Source: Nymphaea colorata
Lineage: Eukaryota; Streptophyta; Magnoliopsida; Nymphaeales; Nymphaeaceae
DNA: 64,000 bases
Assembly: GCF_008831285.2 (NCBI RefSeq)
Contig: NC_045146.1
Location: 6,088,972-6,152,971, forward strand
Reading direction: 5' to 3'
Shown here piece by piece: positions 38,640-48,982 of the stretch (the first letter of the stretch is position 1; every line of letters begins with the position of its first letter). The position numbers were made by a program, and so were the translations under genes. The notes under the pieces are model-generated. The model saw nothing but the letters and a program-made list of their open reading frames with translations, had not been told where the DNA came from and searched no databases.

Positions 38640-41600
38640 AAATAATTGACCATTTGTTCTAGGGTTGAACACATTGACTAATTTTGGAGACAAAATTAGT
38701 AGTTCCTCAAAAAACCCCCATGTAACTTGATAAGTTGCACTGCTGGCATTTGTTTCACAAAATACATTTTGATATTGATTGCCATACTTTCTAAAAGAAA
38801 ACAAAGACAGACAAATTGTGAATGAAGAAAGGAATCTAACCTTCCTATTCCTCACTTGATGAGGACAACCAGCGGGGATAAAGACAGCTTCACCATGATG
38901 TTGCTCAAATGTCCAAGGCTCAATATCTGCAGACAATTTTTTGGTTGTCAATATCAAGATAACGACTTGACATATCATTGAACAGAAAATTGAAGCTTAG
39001 AACTTACTGAACTCTTCTTTCAGTTGTCTTTTGTGCCTTACATTCAAGAAAAGTGTCTGATCATGAATTGGATGAATAACCTGAGCCAGGCACAATAAAG
39101 AAGGTTATTAGTTCTAGAGAAGAAAGGCAAGACTACAATGAGGAACCACAACAAGACTTACAGAAGTCAAGGGCCGTTTACTAATATGGCGAAATTCTTT
39201 CCAGTACTTTTGCAAATAATTAATTAGAGCTGGGACATCCTGTCTATGAAATATGTCCCACACAGCACCTCCACATGCAACCTCTGAATCACAACCAACC
39301 TCATGAGTTTCTTTATTCACATTTATGGCATTTAAACTTGATGAGTCACTTTCACCATCTTGAGAAGACTCTTTCCCACCAAGAAGACCTTGTTTTAAGG
39401 TCACATCATCAGAGGAGACTGAACTTGACTGTTTTCCATATGATGTTCCAGAACCAGTATTGACTATGTTGGTGCAGAGAGCATTGTTAGTTTCATCACA
39501 TTTAGCAACTGGCATATTGTCAATCCTCAGAGGCTCTTGTCTATCAGAACATTTCATATCAAAATCTGTGGTAACTGACTGCACCACACTAACATCATTC
39601 CTGCAATTTGGTGAACCAGAGGCTTCAACCTCAGACTGCTGATAATCAGGACAATGAGCCCCAAAGTGATTGTCACTATAATAACCATTATCATTAATAA
39701 CTTTATCTCCAATTATACATTTTTTTCCTAGAAACTCTGAACTGTCATGAGTAGCCACCATACATTTGGAGAACATGAAGTATTTAATGGAATTTCCTCT
39801 TTGCATGGCCCCTCATGTCTGGTATGTGAGTCAACCTTCACCACAGGCACAGAACTCCCATGAACACTTACCTCTGTTTTCTTCTTATCCTCCAATTTTT
39901 GTTGAATAACACTCTCGGTATGTTTCTCAGTGTCTGCCGAGAGTGCACCATTACCATGTAAACCAGAAATTAACAGTGAAGAACTTCTATCCATTTGAGG
40001 AGGTTGGCTTTTGACGTTTCCCACCTCAATATGAATTGCCTCTGAACATTGCACACTTTTATGAACAGCATCCTTGTCTAGGGAACAAGGTATATCGATC
40101 ATATATTCCTTCTCATCCAACTCCTCAAGCCTTTCACTTGCCGTTGCCATTGGTGGAAACTTTTTTTCTGTAACATCCTTGAAATTTGACGAGTTAACAG
40201 GTACTTGAATTTTTCCAAGTTTTACTTTTTCTGCTACATCACTAGAGTCATCAACAGCTTCACTCTGACTTGCATAGAGTTCGACCAAGTCTTCCTGATG
40301 GTGCTTCTTTTTCATTTTTTCTATCTTTACTTTCTGCCATGCAGGGACCTTCACTTCAGCAGTGTGTGTTAGCACATTAACCTACAAAACATAAAACAAA
40401 GACAAATGTGACGCTGTTTCCTTCTCTTCAATAAAATTTTTTAGCTAAAGCAAAAAGAAAACAGGTGACATTAACAAGTCCAATGCCTCAATAATCAGCT
40501 AGAACCTGAAATAGACTCCATAAGCTTAATCAAAATAAGAAAGTTTGCAGCTCATCAGCAACTTCGCAACGGCATTAACTAAACATAGAAATCTACTCAG
40601 TAAATTCCTTCAGCTACAATAAATAACTAATGAATTATACAATATTATTTGAAAAGAAAAGGAACCAGCCACAGAAATATTGGCATCTGAAGTAGGCAAT
40701 CAATCTGGAAAGAAAAAAAATAAAATAGAAATATTCTAGTGAATTTTCTATGGATGCCAGACTTTCCATGGTGACTGAAAAAGACAGCCCTTGCCATTGG
40801 AGCGAAATCTAGGAAAGCTAAAGGCTTAACATTGTACAGATTAAATAGATTCAAAAGTAAAAGCTAATTTACAAGATTTTTATTTGTTTTGTCAAAGAAA
40901 ATTCTACATTCAAAAGAAAATTTACTCTCATCAAGTACTTATCACTTCACAAATTCCTTCCATTAGCTGGTTCAGCAATGGACTCCTTGTGCAGGAGCAT
41001 AAAACATACCAAAAGCAGGCATGTTATCCTATGGCATTAGAGGCACTGAGACAAAGCAAGGTAAGACGAGGCATGGGTCTTGACACATTCTTCTATTTTC
41101 TTACAGACAATGGATATTTAATACCCATTAGTTTACACATCATGAAGCTGTATCTGAAGACAATTCCACCTTTCACAGATTCCTTAATACTGTAAAGAAA
41201 AATATTGATGCATATTGCATAGATTCATTTATTCACTATTAAACTTTATGCATAAGAAATTTCTTCCCTATTGCTTATGATTGCTTACACATCCATTTAT
41301 TTTTTTCACTTATAGTCATCCCACTGTAATCCACATCATTTGCAAATATATGCGCAAAATCATCTTCAGAAATTACATATATCTTATACTTAAAACCCAA
41401 AGTAATATATGTTTGGATCTTTATTCTCCAGATTTTTTTTTTTTTGAACTTTTAAGTTTATCAAACAATGACTTTGGGGTTGAGGGGGGGGGGGTGTGGG
41501 GGGCGGGGGTCACTGCTCCAGATACCACAGATTTGTAGACGAGCATGCAAGTATTTCCATTCCTGTTGTTAATGCCCATTGTGGTAGGAAGACCAACATA

Positions 41601-42075
41601 AGCTAATGTGTAGACAAAAGCAGACAAGCGATGAAGCACCATAAAATAGAGAGAAAATGAGCTTGGGATATTTCTCCACATATATAAGCCCCATCGTATC
41701 AGCACTCCATTGAAAGGCTAAAGGGAATTATATGAAGATAAGGTAGACAGATATCCAGAAGTACTTCAGTAAAATTACTCCAACAGTGAAGACAGATCAT
41801 GAAGAGGTCAAATAAACTAAATATCTAAGACAGATGCAGCTGATGTGCCTGGCCCATACATACAGATACTAAAAGGTTAAAGCAGAAAAATAATTGTAGA
41901 TACTGCCATAAGAAAGCACTGATGAATTTGAAAATAAGAAAATTGAAACATTCTTACTGCATCAGACATGTCACAATGCAACTTCGTGACTGAATCACGT
42001 CTACCAAGTTCTTCATGGGACCCATATGCAATGTAGGTTTTGGGTCCTAAATCTGGCCTCAAGGAGCCATCGGGA
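38640..42075 (-). pseudogene. Truncated JmjC histone demethylase gene (KDM3/JMJ25/IBM1-like)
   Basis: Family members remove methyl groups from H3K9me1/2 using Fe(II) and 2-oxoglutarate. Visible exons (minus strand) are: about 42075-41958 ([25 protein letters not shown], with the HxD iron ligands), 40381-39162 (VNVLTHTAEVKVPAW, a long variable Ser/Asp-rich linker, then AVWDIFHRQDVPALINYL and KYWKEFRHI), 39080-39008 (VIHPIHDQTLFLNVRHKRQL) and 38926-38841 ([19 protein letters not shown], with the third iron ligand in GCPHQVRN). Splice sites are canonical and phases agree. Defects: everything 5' of the first exon is missing, because similarity stops where the chromovirus begins. The long exon changes frame between about 39790 and 39730. 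The next exon survives only as a degraded block with a stop at about 38650-38735 ([12 protein letters not shown]). I infer a dead gene fragment. If the 5' half lies elsewhere, it is not within 53.2-64 kb. Confidence 0.85.
41476..41509 (+). repeat. G-rich tract with G-quadruplex potential
   Basis: Runs of 4, 11, 6 and 5 G residues are separated by short loops (41476-41479, 41484-41494, 41498-41503, 41505-41509). It lies within an intron of the JmjC pseudogene, on the strand opposite to that gene. Confidence 0.8.
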
Positions 42076-43000
42076 GCCAAGGCACGTTCCATCGAGGATA
42101 GGCAAAGAAAGAAGCAAGCCTTGTACCGCCAGTGGAGAAACCCCGGAACCGTCCGTGTGAGAGAGATCCCTCAACCGCAAAAGCTCCTTCCCGCCCCTCC
42201 ACGTAAAGAAGAACCTAAGCCCGCTTTCAAGGGCCGAGCACCTCCTGTACTAACTCGTGAAGAAAGAGAGGAATTGATCAAGAACAAGCAGTGTTTCTGG
42301 TGTAAGGAGAAGTGGGACCCCACGCACAAGTGCAAGCACATTCGAGTTTACACGGTTTTGGATAGTGAAGCCGACGAAGAAGGGGAAGAAGATCAATCCC
42401 CCATGATCGAAGAGATAGAGGAATCCGAGGCCCGGGAAGAGCCTCAAGAGCAGGAAGGACCACCTCCTGAGGGTGCTTGTCACACCATGACAGACCCCAA
42501 CCGACCGGATGCCATGAGAGTTATAGGGCAGATTGGAAAGAGACGTGTTCTTGTTCTTCTAGATTCGGGGGCTACTCACAACTTCGTGGGTGACCACCTC
42601 GCTAAGGAATTAAACTGTACCATGGAAGAACACCCAGCCCTTAGAGTACTTGTGGCCAATGGAGAATGCCTCCCTTGCACTCGTAAATGTGCAAATGTAG
42701 AGCTCGTGCTTCAGAAGATCCCTTATACACTCGACTTACTAGTTGTTCCTCTACCCAGCGTGGACATCATTCTTGGAGTCAAATGGCTCAAGACCTTAGG
42801 GAGGATTTGGTGGGACTTCTCTACCATGGAGATGTGCTTACCTAAGGAGGGTGGAGGAGAGGAAGTTGTGCTAAGGGCAGTCGATCCTAGTTTGGCACCC
42901 AAGGCAGCGTTGAAGGTTATAGCAGTCCAAAGTCCAGCAGCTTGGTTAGTTTCAGTGGCAGAGGAAGTTGTCACTCAAGAAGGGTCAGAGGCGGAAGTAC
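42076..43000 (+). pseudogene. Chromovirus gag C-terminal part and aspartic protease
   Basis: A basic linker ([14 protein letters not shown]) leads to a zinc knuckle, CFWC at 42294 then HKC near 42330 (C-x2-C-x7-H-x-C, a variant seen in plant elements of this type). An acidic stretch follows, then the protease with its active site LLDSGATHNF at about 42553-42582 and the second conserved loop VDIILGVKWL near 42760. The N-terminal capsid region is missing. The frame breaks near 43000, just before the reverse transcriptase. Confidence 0.85.
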
Positions 43001-44410
43001 CGGGCAGATTAAGGAAGTGTTGGATGAGTTCAAGGATATATTCGAGGAACCTAAAGGACTCCCACCACCTCGATCATATGACCACAGGATAGTGTTGACC
43101 AACGGCACTGAGCCAGTTAACGTACGCCCGTACCGCTATGGGTACGCTCAAAAATCTGAAATTGAGCGATTGGTCAAAGAAATGCGAGAGAGCAATATCA
43201 TTCGGCCCAGTTCTAGTCCCTTTTCATCGCCAGTCCTTCTCGTCAAGAAAAAGGACAACACATGGAGATTCTGTGTGGATTACAGGGCATTGAACGAAGC
43301 TACGGTCAAGGATAGACATCCAATTCCTGTTATTGATGAACTTTTGGATGAGCTATCAGGAGCTCGCATATTCTCCAAGTTGGATCTCAGGTCAGGGTAC
43401 CACCAAATTAGAATGTATGAGGAAGACATCTCGAAGACGGCATTCCGTACCCATGACGGCCATTATGAGTTTTTGGTAATGCCTGGACTCACGAACGCGC
43501 CAGCAACGTTCCAACGATGTATGAATGACGTGTTTCGTCAGTTTCTTCATGACTTCGTGCTAGTCTTTTTCGACGACATCCTTGTTTACAGCCAGAGCAT
43601 TGAGCAACATGTTGAGCACCTTCGTACAGTGTTGAGAGTGTTGAGGGAGAATACCCTATTTGCAAAAATGTCCAAGTGCAGCTTTGGACAGACTTCTATC
43701 GGGTATTTGGGGCACATCGTGTCGCAAGATGGGGTCAGGGCCGACCCTGAAAAACTCCAGGCCATGGAGCAGTGGCCCTTACCAAAGGACCCTCGAGGCA
43801 TGAGGGGATTTTTAGGCCTTACAGGGTACTACCGCAGATTTATTAAGGGCTATGGTCTGATTGCTTCCCCCCTGACGCACATGTTGAAGAAAGGGGAGTT
43901 TACATGGTCTGAGAAAGCTAGAGAGGCCTTCGTCAAACTCAAGGCCGCTATGATGAGTGCCCCAGTACTTGCTCTCCTTGATTTCTCAAAAGACTTCGTG
44001 ATTGAGACAGATGCTAGTGACGTTGGCGTAGGTGCAGTTTTGAGCCAAGAGGGTCATCCAAATAGCGTTTATGTCCAAGGCTCTCACGGAACGGGCCAAA
44101 CCCTTTTCCACATATGAAAAGGAGCTTTTGGCAATAGTCTTGGCAGTAGACAAGTGGAGACCCTATCTGATTGGGCGAAGATTTGTGGTGAGGACGGACC
44201 ACAGCAGTTTGAGGTACATGGTGAAGCAACGTGTCTCGACTCCTACCCAGCAGAGATGGTTAGCCAAACTCCTTGGCTATGATTTCACGATAGAGTACAA
44301 GAAAGGAACGGAAAACTCTGCTGCGGACTCCTTGTCACGCATGCCAGAGCAACTGAAAACTCTTTCTGTGATTGAGACCGACCTATGGGATAGACTAACT
44401 CAGGAATCAA
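43001..44410 (+). pseudogene. Chromovirus reverse transcriptase and RNase H
   Basis: The reverse transcriptase shows [14 protein letters not shown] at about 43262-43303, [13 protein letters not shown] at about 43372-43410 and the active site FFDDILVYS at about 43567-43595 (Phe-x-Asp-Asp form). The usual MPFGLTNAP block reads MPGLTNAP here: one Phe codon is lost, which would disturb the enzyme. RNase H starts with the catalytic [13 protein letters not shown] at about 44001-44040, then the frame shifts near 44060 and continues with [11 protein letters not shown] and RTDHSSLRYM. A further break follows near 44410. Confidence 0.9.
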
Positions 44411-46095
44411 GATTTAACTCTTAGGCTCCTCAAGCAGTCCATACGCCAGAATCCAGAGTCTATTCCCCACTATTCGCTAAGAGGAGAGATACTCTGCAAG
44501 AAGAGACGAGCATTGGTACCTAAGAACTCGCCTCTCAAGAATGAACTACTCAAACATTTTCATGACTCGAGCATTGCTGGTCACGAAGGCGTGGCTAAAA
44601 CCATGGGGCGCATTAAGGCGCAGTTTTGGTGGGAGGGAATGAAAGCAGACGTGAGGAGTTACGTGAAAGCATGCCCTACCTGCCAACGCGAAAAGAGGCA
44701 GGGCACTTGAACCCCTTGCCCATACCAGACAAACCGTGGGAAGATGTGTCAATGGACTTCATTGATGCAATGCCACGAGCCGAAGGAAAAGAGGCGGTGT
44801 TGGTCGTGGTAGACCGGTTAACCAAGTACAGCCATTTTGTGGCCCTACCAAGGAACTACCATGGACCTATGGTTGCTAATGTTTACCAAGATCACGTTGG
44901 AAAGCTGCATGGTATGCCCCAGACCATTGTCTGCGACCGGGACTCGATCTTCCTCAGTGCTTTTTGGAGGGAGTATATGAAAATGGCAGGTACAGTGATC
45001 AACTTTAGCACCGCCCATCATCCTCAAACAGATGGGCAGAGTGAGGTAGTCAACAGGACACTGGAGACCTATCTGAGGTGTTACGCCGGAGAGAGGCCCA
45101 ACACATGGGTCAAATACTTATCTTGGGCTGAGTGGTCTTATAACACCAGCCTCCATTCAGGAACCGGCATGACCCCCTATGAAGCCCTGTATGGTTACCC
45201 ACCGAGTTCTATCCCGAGGTATGAGGTAGACACAGCAAGAGAAGATGAGGTCGATGTTGCCTTGAGAAACAGGGATGACATTCTAGCCACGCTCAAACGA
45301 AACATCCAGAGGGCCCAGGCTAGAATGAAAAAGGCGCATGACAAGGGGCGTAGGGACAGGGAGTTTGAGGTAGGCGACATGGTTTGGTTAAAGAGGCTGC
45401 CCATGAGGCAGAAATCGTTGCTAGGACAGCCCTATTCGAAGCTTCTGCCAAGATACTATGGGCCGTTTCGAGTTCTTCAGAAGATTGGCAAGGCAGCCTA
45501 TCGCATAGCTTTACCACCTACAGCCCTTGTCCATCCAGTATTTCATGTTTCTCGGTTGAAGCTGCATCATGGGCCAGTACCAGAGTGAGAGGAGCAGTTA
45601 CCCGATGTTAGCCACCGCCCCTATCGAATCCTAAAACACCGATGGGTCACAAGAGATGGAAGAGCCCGTCACGAGGTTTTGATTGAATGGGAAGGAATCG
45701 ATGGTGGAACCTCCTGGGAGTTGTTTGACAAGATAAAACTCCAATTCCCTACAGGAGCTTGGGGACGAGCTCCATCTCAGGAGGGTGGATCTGATACGGG
45801 TCAACCTGCAGATTGGCCTAGGGCAGCCACAGATGTCGCTGAGAGCAGCAAAAGGGCGCGAGGCAAAGCCGCCCTTCATGCGGTTAGGGCCCTTCACGGC
45901 CAAGATGACTCAAGGCTGGGTCAAGAGGGAGGAGAGGGAGGCGTAGTACAACAGGTGCAGACCTTGCAAAATGATATTGTTCAGCTTAGAATCGATGCCG
46001 AGGGAGGAGCGGGAGGAGAGGCAACGGCTCTAAGCGAGGCTCTTGAGGACCAAGGCGAAAAGGGTCAAGTCCGAGTCCGGTCTAGTCCAGCCTAG
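44411..46095 (+). pseudogene. Chromovirus integrase with C-terminal chromodomain
   Basis: The zinc-binding N-terminal part (HFHDSSIAGHEG, CPTCQREK) is separated by a frameshift near 44705 from the catalytic core. The core keeps its acidic residues (SMDFIDAMP, CDRDSIFLSAFW, and the Glu in GQSEVVNRTLE). The GPFRVL / AYRIALP / VHPVFHVSRLK tail is present. After an in-frame TGA at 45586-45588 the frame continues with the chromodomain (RWVTRDGRARHEVLIEWEG, then SWELFDKI). Chromodomains of these elements direct insertion to heterochromatin (family knowledge). The remaining acidic tail to 46095 is of unknown role. Confidence 0.9.
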
Positions 46096-47438
46096 GTCTT
46101 TGCTATACCCATGCACTTAGGGTCAGCCTAGGGCGAGCCTAGGCGAATTCTGATCTGAACCAAGGCCCACAACGTGCGGGCTAAGGGGAAGACGAGTTAG
46201 GGTCGAGACACTAAGTCTCGAGTTTGATTTCTTGCTTGCGTTGCTTTGTTTTAGCGTGTGCATTTGCTTTGGTATTCATTTCCGTTTTGGATTTTTGATT
46301 TGGGTTTGGATCAATTGTTTGGATCCGCTTTTAATTCAGTACTATAAATATTTAGAACTCATTTGGATCTGTATGCAAAAATTGGAAATAGAAGTCATTT
46401 GTGTGAATCGACTCTCTCTCTTCTCCTCGAGTTCTCTCTCTCTCACGCGCGCTCTCCTCTCCACGCCACGTTCTTCTACCTCCGTCTCACATTTGGGGAT
46501 TTTCGGTGCATCTTACTGGAATTCCTCAAGCAGCAGCAGCTAAACCCGACGGTATTCTTCTCTCTTAGCCTCGATTTCTTCTTCTCTTCTTCCTCAATCA
46601 CTCAGCCGAAGGGTTAGCCATTTGAAGGACACCCAAGCGTCCGGCGCAAGGTGCTTCTTCCCTCGGATTTGTTCCCCACGTCTTCATCAGCGATAGAAGT
46701 GCAACCTCCACGTCTCCACCCGTGAAGGTTAGAGGCCTCTTTGTACCGGGAAGACTTCACACGTCTAGGCGACTAGAAGGGTGAAGTACCATTTCAGATT
46801 CGGACTTTTGGAGGTAAGCGTCCATAACACGAGAGTAGGAGCGTGTAACGACGTTGAGAGAGTTTAAGGAAGAGTTCGGCCTAGGGTAATTCTTGCTGGA
46901 ATAACAGCCGGCAAGATAGCCTTTCCCACGGTGGAAATCTTCTTTAAACTAGCTTTTACGAGTCACGAACCTCCATCTTGTTATTGTCGTTCTATTCCAT
47001 TAGTCTAGTTCAATTTGTTTGAGTTTATTGAGCCAAAGAAGTCCAGATTTAGCCACTGCCTTGCCCTTCCTCTTGCTGGTCAAAATCTGAAAGAAAAACA
47101 GAAAAAGGGCGAGAAAAATTAGAAAGAAAAAGAAAGAAACGCCCAATAGAAAAATCGAATAAAAAAGAAAGCAAAAGAAAGGCAAGATCGGCAAGAGGAC
47201 TAGGCGCGGCCAGTTCTGGAATTGGCCGGAATTGCTCAATTCCGGCCACTGCTGCATTGTTTCCGGCGTAATTCCGGCCGGGGCAGTGAGTGTTTGAGTT
47301 ATCCTTTGGTGTATTTGGGAGATTTCGGCTTCAATTGGGGAAATCCGGCCACATTTGGGAGAAGCACTTGGCGTCGCCACATTTGGGGATTCCTCATTTG
47401 TCTCACCCAAATCGGTAAGTGATTGCTTGACTTGGGCC
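46096..47438 (+). repeat. Presumed 3' untranslated region and LTR of the chromovirus
   Basis: A purine-rich tract (aaggggaagacgag, about 46179-46192) may be the polypurine tract. A TATA box (tataaata, 46343-46350) is followed by a CT-rich leader (46410-46480), as in LTR promoters. The 14-base word cacatttggggatt occurs at about 46489 and again at about 47379. LTR borders could not be fixed, because no second LTR copy exists in the window. A 182-codon minus-strand frame (47000-47548) here is not supported. Confidence 0.5.
46343..46350 (+). promoter_or_regulatory. TATA box of the chromovirus LTR
   Basis: tataaata, about 250 bp beyond the end of the polyprotein and upstream of a CT-rich stretch, the usual arrangement in an LTR promoter. 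Confidence 0.5.
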
Positions 47439-47439
47439 T

Positions 47440-48969
47440 TTCGCCACCTCCACCTCACATCTGCACACGTGGCATGATCTGGAGCACTTGAGAGAGAACC
47501 TTGGAGTGAAATCCTCCCCTCCCCTAGCTTGTAGCTAGTGGATCTCATTTGGAAGGGGCGAGTTCTCTTTTGAGAGATCTTCTAGGGAGGAGATCCTAAA
47601 AGCTAGGATCTTCTCCTATTTTGTTGGTGGCTGCTCTCCTTGTGGACTGCCACCTCGTACTCCACTTTAGCTAGGAACTTTCCCAGCCACACACCTCAGC
47701 CATCAACCGCCACCTCACCTGGACACCTCACCAAAATCCCTAGCCTCTCTCCTACGTATTTGGGAGATAGCCTTCTAGAAGTGCCACCTCGTCTAGAATC
47801 TTGGAGGACGATTCCCTTAAGGAATATCCTCCACATTCCTAGCCACCCCTCTCTCTATCGAATTACCCCAGGCCCACCCGAACTCACCTAGTGACTACCT
47901 TAGCCAAACCCAATTCCCATTTCCCATTTCCCCTAAACTGAGTTGCCTAAACCTACCCTAGCTACTTTGTAGGAACCCACATTTCGGACCCTTCCCTACA
48001 CCCAGTCAACCTAGGAATCGGACCATAGGACCCCCTTGGCCTACTCTACCCTTGACCTAGCTTATTGACCGAACCCAGCCCGGGCCCACCTGATCCCACC
48101 TGGCCCGAGCCCACTCAGTCCAAGTCCCGCACCTAGTTGGTTCCAGCCTTAGCGCCAAGGAAGACCGCGGCATTTCTGGCCGCATCCTTGAAGTCCTTGG
48201 AACCGGCGGGCCTTGTTCCAGCATTTTCCGGCGACCTTCGGCCACCGCCGGCCACCTCTGCTCTTTTTCCGGTGACTCTCCGGCGTGAATTCCAGAAGGT
48301 CCCCAAGACAGCCAGCAAGGCGTTGAAGTGCTCCTAGGCGTTTCCGGCGAGGTGATCCTCCTTCACGCGTCTCTTGGAGCGGCTTGCCTTCACACCCGGC
48401 GTCTTCTTCTTTGGAGTTCCAGCACGACGCCAGTCTTTTTCTTCGTGTTGCTGATAGTCCTCGAGTGTGGAATCTCACCTCGAGGCGTGTGACTGCTTAG
48501 CCAAGCTAGCCTTGGCCGGTACCCTCTACCCTCCTCTTTAGAATCGTGGGAGGAAGCATTTTATTTCTGCATTTTGATTTCAGCCCGACCTTGGGGTCGA
48601 AGTTGTGCATAGAGGGACCTCCGCGGCACTGCGCCAAAGACACGACCTCGTGCCGACACTAGCCTCCTACGGGTGGGTGTGGTTTGTGCGCTTAGGCATG
48701 GTTTGCATGGTTTGCTGAGTGAGTTTGAGTGATTTCTACATATGTATCGCTTCCGCTTGTATTAGCCTCACAGCTTTTAGATTTGTGTAGTAGGTTTTGC
48801 TTGGATTTGGGATTAGCCATTCTTGTATTCCGCTGCCTATTTGGGATTTTCAAGTCGGGGTCCTGTCCGACTGGGTAGTGTCTCTGTATTTAATTTGTCC
48901 TAGGAAAGTCTTCTGGTTGGTCCAAGGTGATCGTGGGGGTAGGCACGGCCGTTGGCTTCAGACTTTGGT
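47440..48969 (+). repeat. Left arm of a near-perfect 3.07-kb palindrome
   Basis: This 1530-bp arm is repeated in reverse complement at 48983-50512 with only scattered single-base differences (for example cctaggaaag versus cttaggaaag, and cactgcgcc versus cattgcgcc). Its composition continues that of the chromovirus 3' region: GC-rich, with gccggcc / cttccggcg words. Long frames occur on both strands of both arms, but they simply mirror each other and match no family. Outer border: 47439/47440 pairs with 50511/50512, and the match stops there. Confidence 0.95.
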
Positions 48970-48982
48970 CGGCCACGACCCT
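48970..48982. other. 13-bp centre of the palindrome
   Basis: The unpaired centre reads cggccacgaccct, flanked by ggcttcagactttggt and its exact inverse. A loop this short means that single strands of the locus would fold into a 1.5-kb hairpin. Confidence 0.95.

Larger units (their letters stand above)
42076..47438 (+). mobile_element. 5'-truncated Ty3/gypsy chromovirus
   Basis: The order gag zinc knuckle, protease, reverse transcriptase, RNase H, integrase, chromodomain, then a promoter-containing LTR-like region identifies a plant chromovirus. The 5' LTR, primer-binding site and capsid half of gag are absent: the element begins abruptly beside JmjC coding sequence. Four reading-frame breaks (near 43000, 44060, 44410 and 44705) and one in-frame stop (45586-45588) mark it as inactive. 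Its 3' side runs into the palindrome at 47440. Confidence 0.9.

Noticed and set aside
47000-47548. 182-codon minus-strand frame
   Set aside because: It crosses the border between the chromovirus LTR-like region and the palindrome, and contains long Phe/Leu runs from an A-rich tract. It is chance coding.
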